Of a stretch of 64,000 nt of DNA, positions 16,323 through 25,194 are shown piece after piece. Location: assembly GCF_003234655.2 (NCBI RefSeq), contig NZ_CP126271.1, positions 1,674,001 through 1,738,000 of the forward strand, read 5' to 3'. Below the pieces are notes generated by a model. That model made no database searches. It saw only the letters and a program-made list of their open reading frames with translations, and was not told where the DNA came from. The DNA is from Curtobacterium sp. MCLR17_007. Lineage in GTDB: Bacteria; Actinomycetota; Actinomycetes; Actinomycetales; Microbacteriaceae. Within the stretch, counting starts at the first letter, position 1, and each line of letters starts with the position of its first letter. The translations under genes were made by a program, and so were the position numbers.

Positions 16323-17186
16323 TCAGGAGACGGTGAGGAGTTCGGCGCCACGTTCTGTGACGACGAGGGTCTGTTCGAACTGCGCGGTCCACGACTTGTC
16401 GCGGGTGCTGACGGTCCAGTCGTCAGACCAGATGTCGGCTTCGATCCCACCGAGGGTGAGCATCGGCTCGATGGTGAACACCATGCCGGCCTCGATGACG
16501 GTGTCGTGCTGGGGCGCGTCGTGGTGGGGGATGATCAACCCGGAGTGGAAGGCACGACCGACGCCGTGTCCGGTGTAGTCGCGGACCACGCCGTAGCCGA
16601 AGCGCTTGGCGTAGGACTCGATGGCCCGCCCGATGACGTTCACCTGGCGCCCGGGAGCGACGGCGCGGATGCCGCGCTGCATCGCCGCCTCGGTGCGGGT
16701 GACCAGGTCCTGGACCTCGGGTGCGGCGGCACCGACGACGAACGTGCGGTTCGTGTCGCCGTGCATGCCGTCCTTGTACGCGGTGATGTCGATGTTGACG
16801 ATGTCGCCGTCCTGCAGCACGGTGTCGTCCGGGATGCCGTGGCAGATGACCTCGTTCACGGACGAGCACAGCGACTTCGGGTACCCGCGGTAGCCGAGGG
16901 TCGACGGGTACGCGCCGTGCGCGACGACGAACTCGTGGCCGATCCGGTCGAGCTCGTCGGTGGTGACACCCGGGCGGATCGCCGCGCCGACCGCGTCGAT
17001 GGCCTGCGACGCGATGCGTCCGGCGACGCGGATCCGCTCGACCTCGTCCGGGGTGTAGGTGTCGCCGAGGCCGTGCTCGTGGGGTTCGACCCGGCCGACG
17101 TACTCGGGTCGCTCGATGTCCTTGGGGACGGGCCGCTGCGGGGAGATCCGGCCGGCGGTCAGGTGTCCGTGTTCGTCCCGGGGCAT
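16323..17186 (-). CDS. map: Methionine aminopeptidase type I with N-terminal extension
   Basis: A 287-residue enzyme removing the initiator methionine from nascent proteins. All five metal ligands of the pita-bread fold are visible: the Asp pair around NIDITAYKDGMHGDTN, His in GHGVGRAFHSG, Glu in FTIEPM and Glu in QFEQTLVV, plus the substrate His in ICHGIP. The N-terminal 35 residues (PQRPVPKDIERPEYV) are the proline-rich extension of the MapB/type Ic enzymes of actinobacteria. TAGACT at 17194-17199 lies 7 bases before ATG 17186, implying a leaderless message. It leads the map-ppgK operon. Confidence 0.95.
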   Translation of the reverse strand: MPRDEHGHLTAGRISPQRPVPKDIERPEYVGRVEPHEHGLGDTYTPDEVERIRVAGRIASQAIDAVGAAIRPGVTTDELDRIGHEFVVAHGAYPSTLGYRGYPKSLCSSVNEVICHGIPDDTVLQDGDIVNIDITAYKDGMHGDTNRTFVVGAAAPEVQDLVTRTEAAMQRGIRAVAPGRQVNVIGRAIESYAKRFGYGVVRDYTGHGVGRAFHSGLIIPHHDAPQHDTVIEAGMVFTIEPMLTLGGIEADIWSDDWTVSTRDKSWTAQFEQTLVVTERGAELLTVS

Positions 17187-17217
17187 GCGCACGAGTCTAG
17201 TCAGCACCATGGTGTCG

Positions 17218-17295
17218 CCGGTGACCCGACGTCCCGGGGGGACGACAGGTCACCGGCCGGTGACCCGGCGCCCCGGGGGGACGCCGGGTCACCGG
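17218..17295 (-). terminator. Tandem duplicated hairpin after the secreted-protein gene
   Basis: Two 39-base hairpins in tandem. The nearer one, 17257-17295, has a perfect 14-bp stem (CCGGTGACCCGGCG); the second, 17218-17256, has the same outer arms CCGGTGACC/GGTCACCGG and a mutated inner stem. They lie 8 bases after the stop of the secreted-protein gene. Confidence 0.65.
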
Positions 17296-17302
17296 GTCTC
17301 CA

Positions 17303-18670
17303 CTACGCGCCGACCGTGACGGTGCGCGTGGTGATGTTCGGGCTGACCCACGCGAAGACGACTCGGTCCCCGGCGTGCAGGCCGTGCAGGACCGTCGTGA
17401 AGGCCCCGCGCTTGTCGGTCGCACCCGGCTTCGGCGTCGCCACGAGGGCTCCGTCAGCGGACACGACGTGGTACTGGAACTCCGACGGACCCTTCGTGGA
17501 CCCGGAGAGGTGCGCCACGCCGTTCTCGGCGTCGAACCAGTCCTGGCGGACGGTCGTCTCGCCGCCGGGAGCGTGCCCGTCGCCCGGGTCGGTCCCCGGC
17601 TGCTCGGGGTCGGTCCCCGGCTCCTCGGTTGCGGCACCCGGGGCGGTGAAGGTGGTCCGTGCGAGTTCCGAACCGTTCGACGTCGAGTGCACGACGGTGT
17701 AGGTCGCGCCCGGGGTCCAGTCGACGAGGTACTGCTGGACGAGCGCTCCGCCGCTGTTGGCGTTGCCGCTCGTCATGCTGCGCTCCTTGCCGGTGTCGTC
17801 CTTGACGACGACCATGCCGGCCGCGTGCGTCCGCACGTCGACGGTCAGGCCGCCCGCGGCGTCGACGGCGGTCCGCTCGACGTCGGGGCGGGTGGTCCCG
17901 GTGCCGGGCTCCTCCGGTCCGACGACGGGTGGCAGCGGGTCGACCGTGCCCGGCGCGCTGAAGGACACCGGCTCCGAGGTCCCTCGGTCGGTCTCCCACG
18001 CGGCGCCGTACGTCGCGCCAGCGGAGGCGCCGTCGATCGTGAAGGCGATCCGCCGGTTGCCGAGCGACGCGAATGACGCGGTGACCCGCTTGCCCTCGGC
18101 GTCGAGGATGCGGAGGTACCCGGACTCCCCGGTCGGCAGGCCGGCCACCCCGGTCAGTCGACCGCCGGCGAACGCGACGCCCGACACGACCGGGCTCTGG
18201 ACGGGGTCACTCGTGTCGACCGGAGCATCGACGTCCACGTGGACCGTCCTGCTGACGGGGGTCCGGAGCGCACCGTCGTGCGCGATGAGCACGGCGGCGA
18301 TCGACGTCACGCCGCCGGCGAGCGGCGTGTCGGGAGTGCACCGGAAGTCGCTCCCCAGCGTGCCGAACGCGCCGTCGGCGGCACACACGAGTGCGTCCGT
18401 CGTCGTGTCACGGACCTCGAGGCGCGCGTCCTTTGGGTACCCGAGCGCCGGGACCGAGATGCGCGGCACCGCGTCGGTGACCGCGACCGTGCCGGGTCCG
18501 TCGTTCGAGGTGTACCGCACGTCGTGCCGAGCGACGGTCGCGATGGTCGGGTCGAGGTCCTGCCAGTTGGGGAGGGGGTGCGTGGCAGCGGAGGCCGGGG
18601 CCACACTCGCGATCGTGGCGAGCGCCAGGCCCGTTGCGCCGATGGTCATGAAGAGTCGAGATGACTGCAT
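17303..18670 (-). CDS. Secreted beta-rich protein of unknown function
   Basis: A 455-residue exported protein. Residues 1-29 form a signal peptide (hydrophobic IGATGLALATIASVAPASA, cleavage after ASA). After it come about four segments of 70-90 residues with beta-sandwich character; three near the C-terminus share a rough pattern, a GG-L-T or NGVAHL opening, a Y-x-V strand, and a closing TFTAPG/SFSAPG. Segments are joined by Pro/Glu/Gly-rich linkers (EEPGTGTTRP, EEPGTDPEQPGTDPGD). No sortase motif, membrane anchor or catalytic motif is seen. An AAAGGAC ribosome-binding site precedes the ATG. Possibly a cell-surface-associated or matrix protein; I do not recognise a named family. Confidence 0.75.
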   Translation of the reverse strand: MQSSRLFMTIGATGLALATIASVAPASAATHPLPNWQDLDPTIATVARHDVRYTSNDGPGTVAVTDAVPRISVPALGYPKDARLEVRDTTTDALVCAADGAFGTLGSDFRCTPDTPLAGGVTSIAAVLIAHDGALRTPVSRTVHVDVDAPVDTSDPVQSPVVSGVAFAGGRLTGVAGLPTGESGYLRILDAEGKRVTASFASLGNRRIAFTIDGASAGATYGAAWETDRGTSEPVSFSAPGTVDPLPPVVGPEEPGTGTTRPDVERTAVDAAGGLTVDVRTHAAGMVVVKDDTGKERSMTSGNANSGGALVQQYLVDWTPGATYTVVHSTSNGSELARTTFTAPGAATEEPGTDPEQPGTDPGDGHAPGGETTVRQDWFDAENGVAHLSGSTKGPSEFQYHVVSADGALVATPKPGATDKRGAFTTVLHGLHAGDRVVFAWVSPNITTRTVTVGA

Positions 18671-18771
18671 GGTGTCCTTTCGAGACGGAGCCGAAACGTA
18701 ACATGCGGAATATGTGATGGTCGAACCGACCCGCCCGACGCCCCGAGCACGCCACGCGTAGGGTCGGTGCC

Positions 18772-18948
18772 ATGAGCGACGAACGCATCGAGTCCCAGTG
18801 GTGGTTCAACGACAAGACCCACACCGTCGAACAGGGCCCGCAGTCTCCGCAGCGCGACCGCATCGGCCCGTTCGAGACGCGCGAGGAAGCGGAGCACGCG
18901 CTCGACCGCATCAAGGCCAACAACGAGCAGTGGGACGAGGAGTCCTGA
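18772..18948 (+). CDS. Small SPOR-like conserved protein
   Basis: A 58-residue cytosolic protein (QWWFNDKTHTVEQGPQSP then RIGPFETREEAEHALDRI). The W-x-N-x-K-T-x-x-V-E-G and GPF-x-T-x-E-E-A-x-x-A patterns are shared by a small actinobacterial family often labelled SPOR domain-containing, where one alpha/beta repeat could bind glycan or protein. It is too short for a full SPOR domain and has no signal peptide. TAGGGT at 18759-18764 lies 7 bases before ATG 18772, which supports both the gene and a leaderless mRNA. Confidence 0.8.
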   Translation: MSDERIESQWWFNDKTHTVEQGPQSPQRDRIGPFETREEAEHALDRIKANNEQWDEES

Positions 18949-18978
18949 CCGGTCGCGTCCGCGCGACGCGACCGGGTG

Positions 18979-19020
18979 ACGGACGGGAGGCCCGTGGCGG
19001 CGCCGCCACGGGCCTCCCGT
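18979..19020. terminator. 42-bp perfect palindrome, terminator-like
   Basis: GGACGGGAGGCCCGTGGCGG followed by C and its exact reverse complement, with no unpaired centre. It lies between the convergent small-protein and nadE genes and belongs to the GGGAGGCCC palindrome family. Confidence 0.7.
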
Positions 19021-19057
19021 CCGCCACCGGACCGGTGTGCGTCCGCTGCCGGACCGG

Positions 19058-20803
19058 TCAGGGTCGGTAGGTCACCGGCAGTCGCCGGTCACGGCCGAAG
19101 GCCATGCCCGAGATCTTCGGGCCGATGGCGCCCTGGCGACGCTTCCACTCGGACCGGTCCACCAGCCGGGTGACCTCGGCGACGACGTCGGCGTCGAAGC
19201 CCATCGCGACGATGTCCGCCGCGCCCTGGGCCCGCGTGACGTACTGCTCGAGGACCGCGTCGAGGACCTCGTACGGCGGCAGGGTGTCGTCGTCCTGCTG
19301 TCCGTCGCGGAGTTCGGCGGACGGCGGCTTCGAGATCGAGTTCTCCGGGATCGGTTCGGTCTCGCCCCGCGACGCCGCGAACGCGTTCCGCCAGCGCGCG
19401 AGTGCCCAGACCTTCGTCTTCGGCACGTCCTTGATCGGGGCGAACCCACCGACGGAGTCCCCGTAGATCGTCGAGTACCCGACGGCGAGCTCGGTCTTGT
19501 TGCCCGTGGTCAGCACCAGGTGCCCGTCGAGGTTCGACAGGCCCATCAGGATCACCGCGCGCACCCGGGCCTGAACGTTCTCGGCCGCCAGCCCGGTCAG
19601 GGACAGCTGGGCGTCGAAGGGCGCGACGAGGTCGGCGATGGGCTCGGTCCGGTAGCGCAGCCCGAGCCGGGCGGCGACGTCGTCGGCGTCGGACCGCGAG
19701 TGCTCCGACGACCACCGCGAGGGCATCGACACGCCGTACACCGCGTCCGGACCGATGGCGTCGACGGCGATGGCCGCGCAGACGGCGGAGTCGATGCCGC
19801 CGGAGAGGCCGAGCACGACGGACCGGAAGCCGTTCTTCTCGACGTAGTCCCGCGTACCGAGGACGAGCGCGTCCCAGATCGCGTGCAGCTCGTCGGGGAG
19901 CTCGGCCACGTCGCGAGGGAGCGGCGGACGTGCGGGGAGCTCGCCCGGCGTCGTGTCCGGGGTGTCGAGCGCGACCCGCTGCACGTGCTCGGTGACGACG
20001 GCGTCGGGTCGAGCGGGTGCGGGGTCGACGTCCACGACGAGCACGTGCGGGCGGAACTGCGGCGCACGGGCCAGGACCGTCCCGCGTTCGTCCACCACGA
20101 CCGAGTCGCCGTCGAACACCAGGTCGTCCTGACCGCCGACGATGTTGACGTAGGCGACGATCGTGTCCGACTCGGTCGCACGACGGGTGACGAGGGGCAG
20201 GCGCACCTCGTCCTTGCCGGCGACCCACGGCGAGGCGTTCACCACGAGCAGCAGCCCCGCGTCCGCGTCGAGGACCCGTGCGACCGGACCCCCGTCACGC
20301 CACAGGTCCTCGCAGATGATGACGGCGACGTCGACGTCGACGATGCGCACCACCAGCAGGTCGTCGCCGGGGATGAACACCCGGTACTCGTCGAACACCG
20401 AGTAGTTCGGCAGGTGGTGCTTGGCGGTGGTCGCGACGACGCGCCCGTGCTGCAGGACGCTCGCGCAGTTCGCCGCGATCGCACTGGGAGCGGTGCTGAC
20501 GTCGACGGGTCGGGGTGGGAGCGGTCCGTCGGGGTGCCCGACGACGACGGCCACCGCGCCGAGGCCCTCGTCGTCGAGCGTCCGCGCGAGCTGTTCGACT
20601 GCGGCTCGCGCGGCACGGAGGAACGAGGGCCGCGACGCCAGGTCCTCGATCGGGTAGCCGGAGATCGCCATCTCGCCGAGGGCGACCAGGTCCGCGCCGC
20701 GTGCTGCTGCGGTGCGGACGGCATCGACGATCCCGGCGGCGTTCCGGGCGAAGGCGCCCACGACCGGGTTGGTCTGGGCGAGTGCCAAGCGGAGACGGGG
20801 CAT
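19058..20803 (-). CDS. nadE: Glutamine-dependent NAD+ synthase
   Basis: A 581-residue two-domain enzyme for the last step of NAD+ synthesis. Residues 1-270 form the nitrilase-type glutaminase with Glu in ALGEMAISGYP and the nucleophile Cys in IICEDLWRDG. The C-terminal synthetase domain has the pyrophosphatase loop LGLSGGIDSAV near residue 325 and GNKTELAVGYSTIYGD. TAGGCT at 20811-20816 lies 7 bases before ATG 20803 (leaderless). It diverges from glnA2, whose product family makes the glutamine this enzyme consumes. Confidence 0.95.
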   Translation of the reverse strand: MPRLRLALAQTNPVVGAFARNAAGIVDAVRTAAARGADLVALGEMAISGYPIEDLASRPSFLRAARAAVEQLARTLDDEGLGAVAVVVGHPDGPLPPRPVDVSTAPSAIAANCASVLQHGRVVATTAKHHLPNYSVFDEYRVFIPGDDLLVVRIVDVDVAVIICEDLWRDGGPVARVLDADAGLLLVVNASPWVAGKDEVRLPLVTRRATESDTIVAYVNIVGGQDDLVFDGDSVVVDERGTVLARAPQFRPHVLVVDVDPAPARPDAVVTEHVQRVALDTPDTTPGELPARPPLPRDVAELPDELHAIWDALVLGTRDYVEKNGFRSVVLGLSGGIDSAVCAAIAVDAIGPDAVYGVSMPSRWSSEHSRSDADDVAARLGLRYRTEPIADLVAPFDAQLSLTGLAAENVQARVRAVILMGLSNLDGHLVLTTGNKTELAVGYSTIYGDSVGGFAPIKDVPKTKVWALARWRNAFAASRGETEPIPENSISKPPSAELRDGQQDDDTLPPYEVLDAVLEQYVTRAQGAADIVAMGFDADVVAEVTRLVDRSEWKRRQGAIGPKISGMAFGRDRRLPVTYRP

Positions 20804-20864
20804 GAGCACTAGCCTATTGACCACGGTCGCGGGACGACCGTGGTGGAACGCGGAAAGGGCGTGC

Positions 20865-22202
20865 ATGGACAAGCAGACGGACTTCGTGCTCCGCACCATC
20901 GAGGAGCGGGGCATCAAGTTCATCCGACTCTGGTTCACGGACGTCATCGGGACCCTGAAGTCGGTCGCGATCGCCCCGGCCGAGGTCGAGGGCGCCTTCG
21001 CCGAGGGCATCGGCTTCGACGGCTCCGCGATCGAGGGCCTCAGCCGTTCCTACGAGGCAGACGTCCTCGCGCACCCGGACCCCTCCACGTTCCAGATCCT
21101 GCCCTGGCGCGGTGAGATCGACCCCACCGCACGGATGTTCTGCGACATCGCGACGCCCGACGGGCAGCCGGCCGTCGCCGACCCGCGCAACGTCCTCAAG
21201 CGCACGCTGGCGCGGGCGAGCGAGCGCGGGTTCACGTTCTACACGCACCCCGAGATCGAGTTCTACCTGCTCAAGGACCGCGACTGGAAGGACGGCGGCC
21301 CGAAGCCCGTCGACCAGGCCGGCTACTTCGACAACGTCCCCGGCGGCAGCGCCCACGACTTCCGCCGCCGCGCGGTGCGCATGCTCGAGGACCTCGGCAT
21401 CTCGGTGGAGTTCAGCCACCACGAGGCCGGTCCCGGGCAGAACGAGATCGACCTGCGGTACGCCGACGCGCTGACCATGGCCGACAACATCATGACCTTC
21501 CGCACCGTCGTGAAAGAGGTGGCGATCGAGCAGGGCGTCTACGCGACGTTCATGCCGAAGCCGATCTCCGGTCAGCCCGGCTCCGGCATGCACACCCACG
21601 TGTCGCTGTTCGAGGGCGACCAGAACGCGTTCTACGAGCCCGGCGGCGAGTACCAGCTCTCGACCACCGCCAAGCAGTTCATCGCCGGAGTGCTCAAGCA
21701 CGCGCCGGAGATCACGGCGGTCACCAACCAGTTCGTGAACTCGTACAAGCGACTCTGGGGCGGCGACGAGGCCCCCTCGTTCGTCACGTGGGGCCACAAC
21801 AACCGGTCGGCCCTGGTCCGCGTACCGCTCTACAAGCCGAACAAGGGCCAGTCGTCCCGCATCGAGTACCGCGGCATCGACTCCGCGGCGAACCCGTACC
21901 TGGCGTACTCGCTGCTGCTGGCCGCGGGACTCAAGGGCATCGAAGAGGGCTACGAGCTCCCGCCCGAGGCCGAGGACAACGTGTGGAGCCTGTCCGACTC
22001 CGAGCGCAAGGCCCTCGGGTACGCGCAGCTGCCGGCCAGCCTCGACCACGCCCTGTCGCTGATGGAGGACTCCGAACTCGTGGCCGAGACCCTCGGCGAG
22101 CAGGTCTTCAACTTCGTGCTGCTGAACAAGCGGCAGGAGTGGAAGCGCTACCGCGACCAGGTCACGCCGTTCGAGCTCGACACCAACCTGGGCATGCTGT
22201 AA
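20865..22202 (+). CDS. glnA2: Glutamine synthetase, GlnA2-type
   Basis: A 445-residue type I glutamine synthetase. Seen: the IGFDGSAIEGL strand near residue 50, the metal-binding PEIEFYLL segment, HHEAGPGQNEIDL, the ATP-binding KPISGQPGSGMHTHVS and the NRSALVRVP site. The adenylylation segment of GlnA1 (N-L-Y-x-L-P-P) is replaced by EGYELPPEAEDNVWSLS, a Tyr context that differs from canonical GlnA. In actinobacteria GlnA2 is a secondary enzyme; glnA2 next to glnE is a conserved arrangement. CGGAAAGG precedes ATG 20865. Confidence 0.93.
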   Translation: MDKQTDFVLRTIEERGIKFIRLWFTDVIGTLKSVAIAPAEVEGAFAEGIGFDGSAIEGLSRSYEADVLAHPDPSTFQILPWRGEIDPTARMFCDIATPDGQPAVADPRNVLKRTLARASERGFTFYTHPEIEFYLLKDRDWKDGGPKPVDQAGYFDNVPGGSAHDFRRRAVRMLEDLGISVEFSHHEAGPGQNEIDLRYADALTMADNIMTFRTVVKEVAIEQGVYATFMPKPISGQPGSGMHTHVSLFEGDQNAFYEPGGEYQLSTTAKQFIAGVLKHAPEITAVTNQFVNSYKRLWGGDEAPSFVTWGHNNRSALVRVPLYKPNKGQSSRIEYRGIDSAANPYLAYSLLLAAGLKGIEEGYELPPEAEDNVWSLSDSERKALGYAQLPASLDHALSLMEDSELVAETLGEQVFNFVLLNKRQEWKRYRDQVTPFELDTNLGML

Positions 22203-22207
22203 CGACC

Positions 22208-22243
22208 ATGGGCAGCTCCGCGCCGGCACCCGCCGAACGATGA
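22208..22243 (+). other. 11-codon upstream ORF coupled to glnE
   Basis: ATG 22208 opens MGSSAPAPAER and ends in TGA 22241-22243, overlapping the glnE ATG as ATGA. It begins five bases after the glnA2 stop. It may be a translational relay between glnA2 and glnE, since glnE has no clear ribosome-binding site of its own. A chance ORF cannot be excluded. Confidence 0.35.
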
Positions 22244-25194
22244 CCGGCAGGACGAAGACGTCCCGCTCCGAGCTCGCCCGGCTGGGGTTCGCGGAGCTCT
22301 CGGAGAGCCTCGAGCGCCTGTCCGCACTCGAGTCCCGGTTCGGCTCCGACCTGCCAGTGTCGGTCGGCACGTGGCCGGCCCTGTGGTCCTCGACCGCCGA
22401 CCCGGACGGCGCGTTGCGTCGCCTCGAGCGCCTGGTCGAGACCCACCCCGACGCCCTGCGGCCGATCCTCGACGACCAGGCGGCCACCGAGCGGATGGTG
22501 CGGCTGCTCGGGGCATCGGTGGGGCTCGGTGAGTTCCTGCAGCGCCGCCCCGCCGAACTCGACCTGCTCCTCGCACCGGCCACCGAACCGTGGACCCAGG
22601 CGGAGTACACCGAATCGCTGACCCAGGCGGTCGACGGTGCCGTCGACGAAGCTGCGCGGATGCGGCTGCGGGTCCGCTACCGCCGCCACCTCGCACAGAT
22701 CGCCCTCTACGACGTGCTGCACCCCTCCCCGACACTGGCGTTCCCGGCGGTCGCCGCGGGACTCGCCGACCTCGCCGGCGCGGCGCTGGACGTGGCCGTC
22801 GACGTCGCCCGGCGCGAGGTCCCCTTCCCGGCGGACCAGGTCGCCGCGACACCGCTGTCCGTCATCGCGATGGGCAAGGCCGGCGCGCGTGAGCTCAACT
22901 ACGTCAGCGACGTCGACGTCATCTTCGTCACCGAGCCCACCGACACGGTCGACACCGAGCGCGCGGTCCGGATCTCGACCCGCATCGCGATCGCGGCGAC
23001 GCACGTCATCACCGACCTGGCGGCCGAACCCGCGCTCTGGGAGGTCGACGCGAATCTCCGACCAGAGGGCAAGGACGGTGCGCTGGTCCGCACGTTGGAC
23101 TCGCACGTGGCGTACTACGAGCGCTGGGCCCGCGAATGGGAGTTCCAGGCGCTGCTCAAGGCGCGGCCCATCGCCGGGTCCGTCGACCTGGGGGAGCGCT
23201 ACGCCGCGGCGGTCGCGCCCTTCGTCTGGCGCTCGTCGAAGCGCCCGGGGTTCGTCGAGTCCGTGCAGCGCATGCGCGAGCGGGTGACGGACAACATCCC
23301 GGACGCCGAGGTCGACCGGCAGCTCAAGCTCGGCCCCGGCGGGCTGCGTGACGTCGAGTTCACCGTGCAGCTCCTGCAGCTCGTGCACGGACAGGACGAC
23401 GAGAGCGTCCGCGTGCGGTCGACGCTCGAGGCCATGGACGCCCTGACCGAAGCCGGGTACGTCGGCCGCCCCGAGGCCGCGCGGTTCGGGCCCGACTACG
23501 CCCTGCTGCGCGTGCTCGAGCACCGCATCCAGCTCCGCCGCCTGCAGCGCACGCACCTGATGCCCGTCGACGAGGACGAACTCCGGGTGCTCGCGCGGTC
23601 GAGCGGGCTGGCAACGGGAGCCGCCGCGCTCGAGACCCGGTGGCGGTCGGTGAAGCTCGAGGTGCGCGGGCTGCACGAGCGCCTGTTCTACCGCCCACTG
23701 CTCTCCGCCGTGGCGGCGTCCGACGGCGGGATCGTGCTCACGAGCACCCAGGCACGCGACCGCCTCGGTGCCATCGGCTTCGTCGATCCCGACGGGGCCC
23801 TGCGGCACATCCGCGCCTTGACCCAGGGCACGTCGCGGCGCGCGGCGATCCAGCGGAACCTGCTGCCGGTGCTGCTGCGCTGGATGGCCGAGGGCCCCGC
23901 CCCCGACCGCGCGCTCCTCGCCTTCCGGAAGCTCAGTGACACGCTCGGCGAGTCGAGCTGGTTCCTCCGCATGCTCCGCGACTCGTCGGGTGCGGCGCAC
24001 AGCCTGACGACCGTGCTGTCCGAGTCCGCCTTCCTGTCCGGGCTCCTCGAACGCTTCCCCGAGGCCGTCGCGTGGCTCGACGAACCCGACACGCTGCTGG
24101 TCCCGCGTCCGATCGCGTCGCTGCTGTCCGAGGTCCGCGCCACCACCGCCCGTCACGGTGACGACGTCGCGGCCGCCGCCTCGCTGCTGCGCTCGGTGCG
24201 GCGTCGCGAGACCCTGCGCCTCGGCATGGCGGCCACGCTCGGCCGGCTCGACGTCGACCAGCTCGGTCCCGCGCTGAGCGACATCACCGAGGCGACGCTG
24301 ACCGGCGCGCTGGACCTCGCCCGCCGTGACGCCCCGGACGGTCTCGAGTTCGGCGTCATCGCGATGGGCCGGTACGGCGGGCGCGAGCTCGGGTTCGGCT
24401 CCGACGCCGACGTGCTCTACGTGTACCGGGCGGACGGGGTGCCGCCAGAGGCGGCATCCCGGGCGGCGCAGGGGATCGTCCGCGAACTCTCCCGACTGAC
24501 CGAGGACACGATCTACCCGTTCGACCTCGACATCGACCTGCGCCCCGAGGGCGGGAACGGTCCGGTGGTCCGCACGCTCGAGTCGTACGGCGCGTACTAC
24601 GCCCGCTGGTCGCTGACGTGGGAGGCCCAGGCGCTGCTGCGCGCCCGCGGTGCCGTCGGCGATGACGGGCTGCTGCGCGACTTCGAGCACCTGGCCGACC
24701 GGACCCGGTACCCCGCCTCGATCGCGGAGCGCGAGGTCCGCGAGGTCCGGCGCATCAAGGCCCGGGTCGAGTCCGAGCGGCTGCCGCGCGGCGCGGACCC
24801 GGCGCGGCACCTCAAACTCGGTCGCGGGTCGCTGAGCGACGTCGAGTGGTTCGTCCAACTCCTGCAGCTGCAGTACGCGCTGCGGGTGCCCGCGCTCCGG
24901 ACGACCTCGACCCTGGACGCCCTCGACGGTGCCGTCGCCGAGGGGCTCGTCGCCCCCGAGGACGGCGAGCGACTCGCCGCCGCGTGGCGGTTCGCCTCGC
25001 GGACACGCAGCGCCCTCGTGCTCTGGTCGGGCAAGACCACCGACGTGCTGCCGGTCGACCGCACGCAGCTCGAGGGGGTCGCTCGCCTGATGGAGTACCC
25101 GCCCGGGTCGGCCTCGCAGCTCGAGGAGGACTACCTCGGGGTGACGCGGCGAGCCCGACAGGTGTTCGAGCGCGAGTTCTACGGCACGGTGTGA
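22240..25194 (+). CDS. glnE: Bifunctional glutamine synthetase adenylyltransferase/deadenylylase
   Basis: A 984-residue enzyme that attaches AMP to glutamine synthetase when nitrogen is plentiful and removes it when nitrogen is short. It has two nucleotidyltransferase domains. The N-terminal one has the G-x11-D-x-D motif in GKAGARELNYVSDVDVIFV near residue 210 (adenylyl-removing half). The C-terminal one has GRYGGRELGFGSDADVLYVY near residue 705 (adenylyl-transferring half). Each is followed by a GlnD-like helical regulatory segment with LKLGPGGLRDVEF or LKLGRGSLSDVEW. Length is normal. In M. tuberculosis glnE lies directly between glnA2 and glnA1; here glnA is about 5.7 kb away, beyond the exopolysaccharide operon. 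Confidence 0.96.
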   Translation: MTGRTKTSRSELARLGFAELSESLERLSALESRFGSDLPVSVGTWPALWSSTADPDGALRRLERLVETHPDALRPILDDQAATERMVRLLGASVGLGEFLQRRPAELDLLLAPATEPWTQAEYTESLTQAVDGAVDEAARMRLRVRYRRHLAQIALYDVLHPSPTLAFPAVAAGLADLAGAALDVAVDVARREVPFPADQVAATPLSVIAMGKAGARELNYVSDVDVIFVTEPTDTVDTERAVRISTRIAIAATHVITDLAAEPALWEVDANLRPEGKDGALVRTLDSHVAYYERWAREWEFQALLKARPIAGSVDLGERYAAAVAPFVWRSSKRPGFVESVQRMRERVTDNIPDAEVDRQLKLGPGGLRDVEFTVQLLQLVHGQDDESVRVRSTLEAMDALTEAGYVGRPEAARFGPDYALLRVLEHRIQLRRLQRTHLMPVDEDELRVLARSSGLATGAAALETRWRSVKLEVRGLHERLFYRPLLSAVAASDGGIVLTSTQARDRLGAIGFVDPDGALRHIRALTQGTSRRAAIQRNLLPVLLRWMAEGPAPDRALLAFRKLSDTLGESSWFLRMLRDSSGAAHSLTTVLSESAFLSGLLERFPEAVAWLDEPDTLLVPRPIASLLSEVRATTARHGDDVAAAASLLRSVRRRETLRLGMAATLGRLDVDQLGPALSDITEATLTGALDLARRDAPDGLEFGVIAMGRYGGRELGFGSDADVLYVYRADGVPPEAASRAAQGIVRELSRLTEDTIYPFDLDIDLRPEGGNGPVVRTLESYGAYYARWSLTWEAQALLRARGAVGDDGLLRDFEHLADRTRYPASIAEREVREVRRIKARVESERLPRGADPARHLKLGRGSLSDVEWFVQLLQLQYALRVPALRTTSTLDALDGAVAEGLVAPEDGERLAAAWRFASRTRSALVLWSGKTTDVLPVDRTQLEGVARLMEYPPGSASQLEEDYLGVTRRARQVFEREFYGTV

